39,572 nucleotides of DNA from Oceanicola sp. S124 (GCF_000220565.1 NZ_AFPM01000232.1:1-39572); one strand, 5' to 3'; positions 25,579-34,265 are shown, counted from the first letter of the stretch. Numbers and translations: made by a program. Notes: generated by a model not told the origin, from the sequence alone.

Positions 25579-26517
25579 ATGGCACGCAAGATCATCATCG
25601 ATACGGACCCCGGGCAGGACGATGCCGTGGCGATTCTGCTGGCGCTGGCCAGCCCGGAAGAGATCGAGGTGCTGGGCATCACCGCCGTTGCGGGCAACGT
25701 GCCGCTGCCGCTGACCCAGAAGAACGCGCGCATCGTCTGCGAGCTGGCCGACCGGCCCGACGTCAAGGTCTTCGCCGGCTGCGAGGCACCGCTGAAGCGC
25801 AAGCTGCACACCGCCGAGCATGTGCATGGCAAGACCGGCCTCAACGGCCCGGTGCTGCCCGATCCGGTGATGCCCCTGCAAGAGCAGCACGCGGTCGATT
25901 TCATCATCGAGACCCTGCGCGCCGAGCCCGAGGGCACCGTCACGCTCTGCCCCCTCGGCCCGCTGACCAATGTCGCCACCGCCTTCGAGAGAGCCCCCGA
26001 CATCGTCTCGCGCGTGCAGGAGATCGTGTTGATGGGCGGCGCCTATTTCGAGGTCGGCAACATCACCCCGGCAGCCGAGTTCAACATCTACGTCGACCCG
26101 GAAGCCGCTGATATCGTTTTTAGATCCGGCGTTCCGCTGGTGGTCATGCCGCTGGATGTCACCCACAAGGTGCTGGCCACCCGGCCCCGGATCGAAGCCA
26201 TTCGCGCGCTGGACAGCAAGGTCGGTCATGCGGTGGCCGAGATGACCGACTTCTTCGAACGTTTCGATGTCGAGAAATACGGCTCGCTCGGCGGACCGCT
26301 GCATGATCCTTGTGTCACCGCCTACCTGATCCGTCCCGAGATCTTCCAGGGCCGCCATATCAACGTCGAGATCGAGACCTCCTCGGAACTGACCCTGGGC
26401 ATGACCGTCGCCGACTGGTGGCGGGTCACCGACCGCGAGGCCAATGCGCTGTTCATCGGCACCGCCGACGACGATGCCTTCTTCGATCTGCTGACGGAAC
26501 GGCTCGGCCGGTTTTGA
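25579..26517 (+). CDS. Inosine-uridine preferring nucleoside N-ribohydrolase
   Basis: A 312-residue calcium-dependent hydrolase that splits nucleosides into base and ribose, for salvage or catabolism. The N-terminal aspartate cluster DTDPGQDDA (Asp8, Asp10, Asp14, Asp15) is the calcium site. EIVLMGGAYFEVGN and the C-terminal His242-Asp243 in GPLHDP complete the active site. ATG at 25579 is preceded by GAAGGAG; longer open frame upstream is unlike the family. The following GNAT gene starts by a 4-bp overlap, so the two are coupled. Base specificity is not deducible. Confidence 0.93.
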   Translation: MARKIIIDTDPGQDDAVAILLALASPEEIEVLGITAVAGNVPLPLTQKNARIVCELADRPDVKVFAGCEAPLKRKLHTAEHVHGKTGLNGPVLPDPVMPLQEQHAVDFIIETLRAEPEGTVTLCPLGPLTNVATAFERAPDIVSRVQEIVLMGGAYFEVGNITPAAEFNIYVDPEAADIVFRSGVPLVVMPLDVTHKVLATRPRIEAIRALDSKVGHAVAEMTDFFERFDVEKYGSLGGPLHDPCVTAYLIRPEIFQGRHINVEIETSSELTLGMTVADWWRVTDREANALFIGTADDDAFFDLLTERLGRF

Positions 26518-26960
26518 CCGCGTTGCACCTGGCCCGGGAGGGCGACGAGGAGCGGCTGCTGCCGATGCTGCGCGCCTGCCATACCGAACTGGGGCTGGCG
26601 AGCGAGGACTGGGCCCTGCGCGAGGCGCTCGGGCCGATCCTGTCGGGGGCGCCGCATGGGGCGATCTACATCGCCGGCCCGGCGCGGGCCCCCATCGGCT
26701 ACGCGGCGATCTCCTTCGGGTGGTCACTGGGCGACGGCGGGCTGGCGGCCGACCTGGACGAAATCTGGGTGCGTCCGGCGATCCGGGGCCGCGGCATCGG
26801 AGCAGAGCTTCTGTCGATCCTGCCGCGCGCCCTGGCCGAGGCCGGGCTGAAGCGGCTGCGGGTCATCGTGCCCAGCGCGGATCACGCCCTTGCCCGGCTG
26901 GCCCGGGTCGGCGGCTATCGCGCCGCGCCCGACAGCCTGTGCTGGACGCGGCGTTTCTGA
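26514..26960 (+). CDS. GNAT family N-acetyltransferase
   Basis: A 148-residue acetyl-CoA-dependent acyltransferase domain. The strand DLDEIWVRPAIRGRGIGAELL contains the pyrophosphate-binding loop RGRGIG (residues 91-96); PSADHALARLARVGGYRA is the usual C-terminal motif B. The start is TTG overlapping the nucleoside hydrolase stop by 4 bp, the only start that gives a normal-length domain. The substrate is unknown; coupling to a nucleoside hydrolase hints at small-molecule metabolism but does not prove it. Confidence 0.82.
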   Translation: MTALHLAREGDEERLLPMLRACHTELGLASEDWALREALGPILSGAPHGAIYIAGPARAPIGYAAISFGWSLGDGGLAADLDEIWVRPAIRGRGIGAELLSILPRALAEAGLKRLRVIVPSADHALARLARVGGYRAAPDSLCWTRRF

Positions 26961-27000
26961 AGCTCTGGCATTGGCGCGCGATGCGCCCTAGCTATGGGCC

Positions 27001-28429
27001 ATGAGCATCGCCTTCCCCTTCGACAATACCTTCGCCGCCCTGCCCGAGGGGTTCTTCCTGCGCCAGCCGCCGCGCGCAGCCAGCGCGCCCGAGCTGCTGG
27101 CCTTCAACGCGCCCCTCGCCGCCGAGCTTGGCATGAGCGGCGAGGCCCCGCCCGAGGAGCTGGCGCAGGTCTTTTCCGGCAACCAGCTGCCGGAGGGCGC
27201 CGACCCGCTGGCCCAGGCCTATGCCGGGCACCAGTTCGGCGGCTTTTCCCCTCAGCTTGGCGATGGCCGCGCGCTGCTGATCGGCGAGGTGGTGGACCGG
27301 ACCGGCCAGCGGCGGGATATCCAGCTGAAGGGTTCGGGGCGTACCGCCTTTTCACGCGGCGGCGACGGGCTGGCCGGCATAGGGCCGGTACTGCGGGAAT
27401 ACCTGGTGTCCGAGGCGATGGCGGCGCTTGGCGTGCCCACGACGCGCTCCCTGGCCGCGGTGGCGACGGGGGACACGATCTACCGAGAGACCGCCCTGCC
27501 CGGCGCCGTGCTGACCCGCGTCGCCAGCTCTCACCTGCGGGTCGGGCATTTCGAGTTCTTCGCCGGGCGGCGCGATCCGGCGCGGATGCGGGTGCTGATG
27601 CATCATGCCATCGCGCGCCATGATCCGCAGGCAGACGGGCCGCTTTCCTTCCTCAAGGGTGTCATCGCCCGGCAGGCCGAGCTGGTGGCGCAGTGGCTGT
27701 CGCTCGGCTTCATCCACGGGGTGATGAACACCGACAACACGACGATTTCCGGCGAGACCATCGACTACGGCCCCTGCGCCTTCATGGATGGCTACCATCC
27801 GCAGACCGTGTTCTCGTCCATCGACCGGCAGGGGCGCTATGCCTATGACAACCAACGCCATATCCTGCCCTGGAACATGGCGCAGCTGGCCTCGGCGCTG
27901 CTGCTGCTGGAAGAGGATGCCGAAGCGCAGGTCGAAGCCTATACCCAGGCCGTCCATGCCATGCCGGGCCTGATCGACGCCGCCACGCTGCGGCGGTTCG
28001 GGCAGAGGCTGGGGGATCGCCGAGGCGGATGAGGCCGACCGGGGGCTGATCGAGGCGCTGCTGAGCCTGATGCAGAACGAGGGCGCCGATTTCACCAATA
28101 CCTTCCGCGCGCTTGGCGAAGATCCCGGACGGGCTGAAACCATGTTCAGCGACACTACCGCCTTCACCGCCTGGCGCGGCGACTGGGAGGCGCGGATCGC
28201 CCGGGAAGAGGCGCCGCAGGATCTGATGGCCCGGGTGAACCCCGCCGTGATCCCCCGCAACCACCGGGTGGAAGCAGCGCTTGCGGCAGCGCACGAGGGC
28301 GACCTTGCGCCGTTCCGCGACCTGCACCGGGTCCTGGCGACTCCGTTCTCGCTGGCCGAGGCAGACAGTGCCTATGCCGCCCCGCCGCGCCCCGGCGAAG
28401 AGGTGCAGGCCACCTTCTGCGGCACCTAG
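27001..28429 (+). pseudogene. selO: SelO / YdiU family protein adenylyltransferase, frameshifted
   Basis: SelO is a pseudokinase-fold enzyme that AMPylates protein Ser/Thr/Tyr. The first frame (27001-28032) carries the N-terminal [41 protein letters not shown] and the active site NTDN...DYGPCAFMD. It then runs [14 protein letters not shown] and stops. Removing one G from the GGGGG at 28011-28015 continues into [18 protein letters not shown] and on to MQNEGADFTNTF, ending with the family's C-terminal TFCGT at 28429. The rejoined protein would be 475 residues, the normal length. So either a recent single-base frameshift or a sequencing error in a homopolymer. The first product would lack about 130 residues. 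Confidence 0.85.
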
Positions 28430-29079
28430 CGCCTCTTGTCCTGCCAGTCCTTGAGACGGGCAAAGAGGCGGGGATTGCGGTCGACGAACTGGTGGATCAG
28501 GCCGGTCAGGCCGCCTCTCTCCTGCCCCTTGAGATAGGCAAAGCCCACCGAGGCGCCGAAGATCGCCCCGGCGTGATCGACGATCAGGTCCCACATGGTG
28601 TCCTGCAGCCCGGATTTCTGCATGTTGGTGCCGAAGGTCTGGTCCATGGCGAATTCGAAGACCTCCCATGTCGCGCCGATGGAGACGGCGAAGCAATAGG
28701 CGAAGAAGGCGATGGCTATGGGCGGCGCGGCGTAGCGGTCGCCCTGGAACATGGCAAAGACCAGGATGAAGCCGATCATGCCGAAACCGATGGCCGAACC
28801 GCCGTGCATCACCACGTCCCACCACCAGTACCGGTTATAGAAGTCGAAGACCTCGCCCAGGAACAGCGTGCCCCAGATGAAGGCGACCACGGCAGCCATG
28901 AAACCGGGCGGCACGCGGATGTGCATCCAGCGCGCCACGAACATCGGCACCATCGACGCCGAGAGCGTCGCCGCGGCGATGAAGGCCAGCGACCAGCGCC
29001 CGAGGAACAGCGACTCCGCGATGGAAAACAGCAGTGACAGCCAGATCAGGCGCGTCACGATGGATTGTTCCCGAAACAT
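28426..29079 (-). CDS. YjdF/DUF2238-like polytopic membrane protein
   Basis: A 217-residue inner-membrane protein with about six hydrophobic segments, including LIWLSLLFSIAESLFLG, FIAAATLSASMVPMFVA and FGMIGFILVFAMF. The motifs WWWDVVMHGGSAIGFG and GATWEVFEFAMDQ, followed by DTMWDLIVDHAGAIFG, match the DUF2238/YjdF pattern of paired DxxxH-type residues in the membrane. Function unknown. The start (ATG, GAGG 7 bp upstream) is 36 bp from the divergent EEP-family gene. Its TAG stop shares the palindrome CTAG with the selO stop, so the two genes converge with a 4-bp overlap. Confidence 0.8.
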   Translation of the reverse strand: MFREQSIVTRLIWLSLLFSIAESLFLGRWSLAFIAAATLSASMVPMFVARWMHIRVPPGFMAAVVAFIWGTLFLGEVFDFYNRYWWWDVVMHGGSAIGFGMIGFILVFAMFQGDRYAAPPIAIAFFAYCFAVSIGATWEVFEFAMDQTFGTNMQKSGLQDTMWDLIVDHAGAIFGASVGFAYLKGQERGGLTGLIHQFVDRNPRLFARLKDWQDKRR

Positions 29080-29115
29080 CTGGAAGCCTCGAACGTTGGG
29101 TGCCACAGAGACCCT

Positions 29116-29817
29116 ATGAAAGCCTCCTCGGTGCGGATCGCAAGCTACAACCTGCAGAAATGTGTCGGCCTGGACCTGCGCCGCAACCCGAGGCGCAGCC
29201 TCGAGGTGCTGGAGGCCACCGGCGCCGTGATCGCCGTGCTGCAGGAGGCCGACAAGCGCCTGGCGCCGCGTCCCGCCGCCCTGCCCCATGACATGATCCA
29301 GGCCGAGGGCTGGCAGATCGCCCCTTTCGGCAAGGGGCCCTCGCTTGGCTGGCACGGCAATGCGCTGCTGCTGCGCCCGGGGATCGAGGTGCAGCACCAT
29401 GTACGGCTGGACCTGCCGGGGCTGGAGCCGCGCGGCGCGATCCTGGCGGAACTGGCCAGCCCCATCGGGCCGCTGCGGGTGATCGGCGTGCACCTCGGGC
29501 TGGTGGCGCGCTGGCGGCGGCTGCAATGCGCCGCCCTGCGCCGCGCAGTCGAGCCGCTGGCGAAGATGCCCACCCTGATCGCCGGGGATTTCAACGCCTG
29601 GGGTCCGGCCCGCGACCTGGATGCCGAGCTGGGCTTTCTCGACCTGCTGCCCGGCGTGCCGAGCTTTCCCGCTGCCCGCCCCGTGGCGCCGCTGGACCGC
29701 ATGGGCATCACCCGCGACCTGCGCGCCACGCCGCTGCGTGCGCTGAGCGCGCAACCCGCCCGTATCGCCTCGGATCACCTGCCGGTCTGCCTCGACCTCA
29801 GCCTGCGGGCGGCGTAG
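29116..29817 (+). CDS. Endonuclease/exonuclease/phosphatase family protein
   Basis: A 233-residue protein of the EEP superfamily (DNase I-like metal-dependent phosphodiesterases). RIASYNLQKC has the first active-site asparagine; VLQEADKR the metal-binding glutamate; GVHLGLVARW the first histidine; AGDFNAWGPA the catalytic Asp-Asn; and ASDHLPVCLDL the final Asp-His pair. No signal peptide or extra domain is seen. ATG at 29116 was chosen because the protein then opens directly into the first strand; an upstream ATG overlaps the divergent gene's start. Substrate (nucleic acid, phospholipid or sugar phosphate) is unknown. Confidence 0.88.
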   Translation: MKASSVRIASYNLQKCVGLDLRRNPRRSLEVLEATGAVIAVLQEADKRLAPRPAALPHDMIQAEGWQIAPFGKGPSLGWHGNALLLRPGIEVQHHVRLDLPGLEPRGAILAELASPIGPLRVIGVHLGLVARWRRLQCAALRRAVEPLAKMPTLIAGDFNAWGPARDLDAELGFLDLLPGVPSFPAARPVAPLDRMGITRDLRATPLRALSAQPARIASDHLPVCLDLSLRAA

Positions 29818-29873
29818 CCAGTGGCGATCCGCCATGCTATGCCGGGGCCATATTTCCAACGCCCGGATTTCCC

Positions 29874-31136
29874 ATGACCATCCTGCAGATCGCCTCTCTG
29901 CTCATCGTGCTGGCGGCCACCTTCGGCACCGTGAACTACTTCTTCCTGCGCCTGCCCTCCTCCATCGGCATCCTGCTGGTGGCGCTGGCCACCTCGCTGA
30001 CCATGCTGGGCCTCGACCTGGCCATTGCCGATTTCGCCCTGGCCGACCAGATCCGCACCCTGGTGCTGGGCATCGACTTCTCTGATGCGCTGCTGGAGGG
30101 AATGCTGGGGCTGCTGCTGTTTGCCGGCGCGCTGCACGTCAAGCTGTCGGACCTCAGGGCGCAATGGCCGGTGGTGCTGCTGATGGCAACGCTGGGGGTC
30201 GCGATCTCGACCGTGATCGTCGGGGTCGGCTTCTCGTGGCTGACGGGGATGCCGCTGCTGGTGGCGCTGGTCTTCGGGGCGCTGATCTCTCCCACCGATC
30301 CGGTGGCGGTGCTGGGTGTGCTGCGCGAGGCCAACCTGCGCCGCAGCCTGGAAACCACCATCGCCGGGGAAAGCCTGTTCAACGACGGCGTGGGCTACGT
30401 GGTCTATCTCGTCCTCGTCGGCATCGCCTTCGGCGCGACGGGCGGCCATGGCGGCGGGGAAGAGACCAACCAGCTGGCCGCCGCCGCGCAGCTGTTCCTG
30501 CGCGAGGCGGTCGGCGGCGCGGTGATCGGGCTCGTGCTGGGCTACCTGGTGTTCCGCGTCATGCGCCGCATCGACGATCCCTCGCTCGAGGTGCTGATCA
30601 CCCTGGCCCTGGCCTTCGGCGGCTACGAGCTGTCGGTGGCGCTGCATGTCTCGGCGCCGATCATGGCGGTCTGCGCCGGCCTGCTGATCGGCGACATCGG
30701 CGCCCGCCACGGCATGTCCGAGAAGACCCGCGACTACGTGGAAACCTTCTGGCACCTGATCGACGAGATCCTCAACGCGGTGCTGTTCCTGCTGATCGGG
30801 CTGGAGGTCTTCGCGGTGCAGCTCGAGCCCAGCTTCTTCGCCGCCGCCGCCCTGGCGATCGGGCTGGCGCTGGTGGCGCGCCTCGGCGCCGTGGCCCTGC
30901 CTCTGCTGCTGCTGAAACCCTTCCGCGACTTCGGCCCCGGCACCCTGCCGATCATGACCTGGGGTGGGCTGAAGGGCGGCATCTCGGTCGCCCTCGCCCT
31001 GTCGCTGCCCGACAGCGAGTGGAAACCGCTGATCCTGACGGCGACCTACGCGGTGGTGATCTTCTCGATCCTCGTGCAGGGACTGACCGTGGGCAAGCTG
31101 GCTGCGAAAGTCGGACGGGAGCCCGACCTGGTATGA
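29874..31136 (+). CDS. CPA1-family Na+(K+)/H+ antiporter
   Basis: A 420-residue inner-membrane antiporter. About 12 hydrophobic segments are seen. SPTDPVAVLG (Asp142-Pro143) and ESLFNDGVGYV, with the ion-binding Asn170-Asp171, are diagnostic of CPA1 (NhaP/NHE-like) exchangers. WGGLKGGISVALALSLP contains the conserved arginine/lysine-region helix. No C-terminal RCK or other cytoplasmic regulatory domain follows. Start ATG at 29874; no strong ribosome-binding site. It overlaps the DUF1697 gene by 4 bp. It would exchange protons for sodium or potassium in pH and salt homeostasis; selectivity is not deducible. Confidence 0.92.
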   Translation: MTILQIASLLIVLAATFGTVNYFFLRLPSSIGILLVALATSLTMLGLDLAIADFALADQIRTLVLGIDFSDALLEGMLGLLLFAGALHVKLSDLRAQWPVVLLMATLGVAISTVIVGVGFSWLTGMPLLVALVFGALISPTDPVAVLGVLREANLRRSLETTIAGESLFNDGVGYVVYLVLVGIAFGATGGHGGGEETNQLAAAAQLFLREAVGGAVIGLVLGYLVFRVMRRIDDPSLEVLITLALAFGGYELSVALHVSAPIMAVCAGLLIGDIGARHGMSEKTRDYVETFWHLIDEILNAVLFLLIGLEVFAVQLEPSFFAAAALAIGLALVARLGAVALPLLLLKPFRDFGPGTLPIMTWGGLKGGISVALALSLPDSEWKPLILTATYAVVIFSILVQGLTVGKLAAKVGREPDLV

Positions 31137-31654
31137 GGTGGATCGTCCTGCTGCGTGCCGTCAATGTCGGCGGCACGGGCAAGCTGCCCATGGCGCCCCT
31201 GCGCGCGGCGCTCACTGAGGCGGGCGCGGCGAACGTCGCAAGCTACATCCAGAGCGGCAACCTGGTCCTTGATCTCGACCGCGAGGATCCGCAGGCTGTC
31301 GCGGACTGGACCTGCGAGGTGATCGCGGCCCATGTGGGCTTTCGCCCCGAGGCCGTGGCGCTGAGCCTGGCAGAACTGCGTGCCGCCCGCGAGGCCCTGC
31401 CCTTCGCCGGGACCGACCCGAAGATGACGCATCTGGGCTTCTTTCGCGGCACTCCGGCGCAGGAGGCACCCGACCGGCTCGTCCCCTTCTGCACGCAGGG
31501 AGAGGAGCTGGCCCTCGGTCCGCTCTGCCTCTGGATGTATACGCCGAAGGGCATCGGGCGCTCGAAGCTGGCGGGCAAGATCGACGGCGCGCTCGGCCTG
31601 CCGGTCACCCTGCGCAACCTGAATACCGTCGAGGCGTTGCTCGCGCTCGGCTGA
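31133..31654 (+). CDS. DUF1697 domain-containing protein
   Basis: A 173-residue cytosolic protein covering the whole DUF1697 domain: WIVLLRAVNVGGTGKLPM at the start, SYIQSGNLVLD, and the C-terminal IGRSKLAGKIDGALGLPVTLRNLNTVEAL. Function is unknown. It begins within the stop of the antiporter gene (ATGA overlap), so it is translated with it. Confidence 0.9.
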   Translation: MRWIVLLRAVNVGGTGKLPMAPLRAALTEAGAANVASYIQSGNLVLDLDREDPQAVADWTCEVIAAHVGFRPEAVALSLAELRAAREALPFAGTDPKMTHLGFFRGTPAQEAPDRLVPFCTQGEELALGPLCLWMYTPKGIGRSKLAGKIDGALGLPVTLRNLNTVEALLALG

Positions 31655-31750
31655 GCCTGCCGGACCACGCCAGCGCGTGAAGGCTTGCGCCCGGCCCCGC
31701 AAGCGGTCACAACAGCGTCTGACCTTTCAAGAAACTCGCAGGCCCTTCCC

Positions 31751-32641
31751 GTGACCACCCGCCAAGACATCCTGCGCGCCGTCCTCTGGATGAGCGGCGC
31801 CGTGGCCTCCTTCCTGATCATGGCCTTTGCCGGGCGGGCGCTGTCGACCTCGCTGGATACCTTCGAGATCATGACCTGGCGGTCGCTGACCGGCGTGGCG
31901 ATCATGGTCACGCTGATCACCGCGCGCGGCGCCTGGGGGCGGATCAGCACGCGCCGCATGGGCCTGCACATCGGGCGCAACATCGCCCATTTCACCGGTC
32001 AGAACCTGTGGTTCTACGCCGTCGCCGTGATCCCCGTGGCCCAGGTCTTCGCGCTTGAGTTCACCTCGCCGCTCTGGGTGCTGGTGCTCTCGCCGCTGGT
32101 GCTGGGCGAGCGGCTGACCCTGATGCGGGTGCTGGCTGCGGGCCTCGGCTTCGTCGGCATCCTGATGGTCACCCGACCCGGCACGCAAGAGCTGTCGCCC
32201 GGCGTCATCGCCGCCGCCTGTGCCGCCATCGGCTTCGCCGTCACCATGGTGACCACCAAGCGGCTGACCCGCGACGTGCCCACCCTGTCGATCATCTTCT
32301 GGATGACCGTGACGCAGACCGTCATGGGGCTGATCTGCGGCGGCTATGACCTCGACTTCGCGCTGCCGACCGCCGAGACCCTGCCCCTGCTGGTGCTCGT
32401 CGGCTGCTGCGGCCTCTTCGCGCATTTCTGCGTCACCTCGGCACTCAGCTTCGCGCCCGCGACCGTGGTGGTGCCGATCGACTTCACCCGCCTGCCGCTG
32501 GCCGTCCTTCTGGGGGTGCTCTTCCTCGGAGAGCCCTTCGACCTCTGGGTACTGGCAGGCGCCGTGGTGATCTTTGCCGGAAACGTGGTCAACATCCGGT
32601 CGGAAACCCGGCCCCGCCCGGTGGCACTCGACGCCACCTAG
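31751..32641 (+). CDS. EamA/DMT-superfamily transporter
   Basis: A 296-residue inner-membrane protein with ten predicted helices arranged as two EamA repeats, the second starting near GVIAAACAAIGFAVTMVTTKRL. LEFTSPLWVLVLSPLVLGERL and VVVPIDFTRLPLAVLLGVLFLGEP are the repeat-ending signature helices. Substrate unknown; relatives export amino acids, drugs or metabolites. The start is taken as GTG at 31751 (MTTRQDILRAVLWMS); TTG at 31685 is possible but would place a GCTTGCG-N8-CGCAAGC hairpin (31683-31704) in coding sequence. That hairpin more likely sits in the leader. Confidence 0.88.
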   Translation: MTTRQDILRAVLWMSGAVASFLIMAFAGRALSTSLDTFEIMTWRSLTGVAIMVTLITARGAWGRISTRRMGLHIGRNIAHFTGQNLWFYAVAVIPVAQVFALEFTSPLWVLVLSPLVLGERLTLMRVLAAGLGFVGILMVTRPGTQELSPGVIAAACAAIGFAVTMVTTKRLTRDVPTLSIIFWMTVTQTVMGLICGGYDLDFALPTAETLPLLVLVGCCGLFAHFCVTSALSFAPATVVVPIDFTRLPLAVLLGVLFLGEPFDLWVLAGAVVIFAGNVVNIRSETRPRPVALDAT

Positions 32642-32702
32642 AGCGTGACTCTGATTCGCGTCAGAACCGAAAAACCTATATATTACAAATGTTTCTGCAC
32701 CT

Positions 32703-32787
32703 GCAAATTCCGCCTGCCGGAATTCGCAGGGCAGCCCTATTGCAGCAACGCCACAGTTCAGGCCAAAATGCGGAATTTCATTCCGCA
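32703..32787. promoter_or_regulatory. Dyad operators upstream of the first fadL-type gene
   Basis: Site A, ATTCCGC-CTG-CCGGAAT (32707-32723), is an almost perfect 17-bp dyad. Site B, TGCGGAAT-TTC-ATTCCGCA (32769-32787), is a perfect 19-bp dyad using the same half-site in everted order. The 20-mer at 32704-32723 matches 34101-34120, upstream of the paralogue, at 18 of 20 positions. TATATT at 32679-32684 in an AT-rich patch may be a -10 box. ATTGCG-N10-CGCAAT (32842-32863) is a third, weaker repeat nearer the start. Confidence 0.6.
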
Positions 32788-32890
32788 AATTGAAGGCCGC
32801 ACGGTCTGACGATTGATCCCCGCGACCCATCCCGAAACAATATTGCGCAGAGAATGCCGCAATGGACATTCTGTAACGGGAGGAAACACG

Positions 32891-33982
32891 ATGAAACTTC
32901 AGACCGGCGCCATCCTGGCGCTGCTCGGGGCGGGCATGGCCCATGCCGGTGGCACCGAGCGCACCCCGCAATCCGCAATGATCCTCTACCAGAAGGGCAA
33001 CCTGGTAGAGCTGAGCTTCGGGCATGTCATGCCGCATCTTTCGGGACAGATGGCCGACAGCAATCCCTCGGGGGACATCGCCAACGACTTCAATTCGCCC
33101 TCGCTGTCGCTGAAGATGGATGTCAGCGATACGCTGGCCCTGGCGCTGATCCTGGACAAGCCCTGGGGTTCGGATATCGAGTACGGCCCCTCCAGCGCGG
33201 TGCTCGACGGGCAGCGCGCCATTGCCGACACCAGCGCCGCGACGATCCTCGGCAAGTACCAGCTCAACAAGAACGTCAGCCTCTTCGGCGGCCTGCGGAT
33301 CCAGCAGTCCGGCGGCTCGACGATCCTTGACGGGGCAGCCTATGCCAGCCTGCCGGCGCAGCCCTACGAGGTGACCTTCGCGGATCAGACCGCCCTCGGC
33401 TACGTGCTGGGCGCGGCCTACGAGATCCCGGAACGTGCCATGCGGCTGGCCCTGACCTACAACTCGGAGATCCACTACGACTATCCCACGGTCGAGACCT
33501 TCAACGGCGCCTCCTTCGGCGCCTCGACCGATACCGCCAGCGTCACGCCGCAATCGGTGAACATCGACTTCCAGCACGCGCTGGACCGGCGCACGATCCT
33601 GACCGCCTCGGCCCGCTGGGTCGAGCACTCGGCCTTCCAGCTGACCCCCAGCGTGCTGAACCGCGACCTGGTGAACCTGAACGACAGCACCACCTACCGC
33701 ATCGGCATCGGCCGGGCCTTCAGCCAGAAGCTCTCGGGCTCGCTGACCTATGCCTTCGAGCCGAAGGTCGACCAGGATGCCTCCTCGACCTCGCCCTATG
33801 ACGGCTACAAGCAGCTCTCGCTCGGACTCAGCTACAAGGCGACGGACCAGATCGAGATCGGCGGCGGCCTCAGCTACCGGCGGTACAACGACGCCAATGC
33901 CACCGTCGGCGGCAGCACCGTCGGCCGCTTCGAGGACAATCACCTGACCGCGGTCGGGCTGAAAATGACCTACAAGTTCTGA
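32891..33982 (+). CDS. FadL/OmpP1/TodX-family outer-membrane transporter, paralogue 1
   Basis: A 363-residue outer-membrane beta-barrel of the family that imports long-chain fatty acids and other hydrophobic molecules. The signal peptide ends at GMAHA|GG. The mature N-terminus GGTERTPQSAMILYQKGNLVELSFG corresponds to the family's plug segment. Alternating beta-strand patterns follow, including LGYVLGAAYEIPERAMRLALTYNSEI and the C-terminal strand TAVGLKMTYKF, ending in Phe as typical of BamA substrates. GGGAGGAAACACG precedes the ATG. The next gene is a close paralogue. No fatty-acid degradation genes are nearby, so the cargo is unknown. Confidence 0.9.
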   Translation: MKLQTGAILALLGAGMAHAGGTERTPQSAMILYQKGNLVELSFGHVMPHLSGQMADSNPSGDIANDFNSPSLSLKMDVSDTLALALILDKPWGSDIEYGPSSAVLDGQRAIADTSAATILGKYQLNKNVSLFGGLRIQQSGGSTILDGAAYASLPAQPYEVTFADQTALGYVLGAAYEIPERAMRLALTYNSEIHYDYPTVETFNGASFGASTDTASVTPQSVNIDFQHALDRRTILTASARWVEHSAFQLTPSVLNRDLVNLNDSTTYRIGIGRAFSQKLSGSLTYAFEPKVDQDASSTSPYDGYKQLSLGLSYKATDQIEIGGGLSYRRYNDANATVGGSTVGRFEDNHLTAVGLKMTYKF

Positions 33983-34018
33983 GACTCCGCCCCCGGAACC
34001 GGCCGGGGCCGACCAGGA

Positions 34019-34054
34019 GGCGGCAGGGCAAGTCCCTCTGCCGCCCCGCTTTTT
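34019..34054 (+). terminator. Intrinsic terminator after fadL-type gene 1
   Basis: GGCGGCAG (34019-34026) pairs with CTGCCGCC (34038-34045), with further G/C pairing inside, followed by CCGC and TTTTT (34050-34054). It implies the two paralogues are transcribed separately. Confidence 0.8.
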
Positions 34055-34217
34055 CCGCAGCGCGGCATAAAAGGGACCCAATTTCCGCGCTGCGGAAAGT
34101 CAAATTCCGCCTGTCGGTATGTCCATCAGGCCACAGTGCGACGGAAATAACGTCACGTTACGTAGGCTTCCCCCAACGTCAACTTTCTGGGCCAATTGCC
34201 GCAGGGCATTCTGCGGC
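34052..34217. promoter_or_regulatory. Cluster of dyad operators upstream of the second fadL-type gene
   Basis: Three 17-bp sites: TTTCCGC-AGC-GCGGCAT (34052-34068), TTTCCGC-GCT-GCGGAAA (34082-34098, perfect) and ATTCCGC-CTG-TCGGTAT (34104-34120), 30 and 22 bp apart. The first two also form a 14-bp perfect inverted repeat (34052-34065 with 34085-34098). Further down are TAACGT-C-ACGTTA (34148-34160) and GCCGCAG-N6-CTGCGGC (34198-34217). TGCCGCAGGGCATTCTG (34197-34213) resembles 32855-32873 before paralogue 1. Confidence 0.6.
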
Positions 34218-34265
34218 TCTAGGCTTCGATTACGCAGGTGCAAACCTGAGTTGGGAGGAGACATC

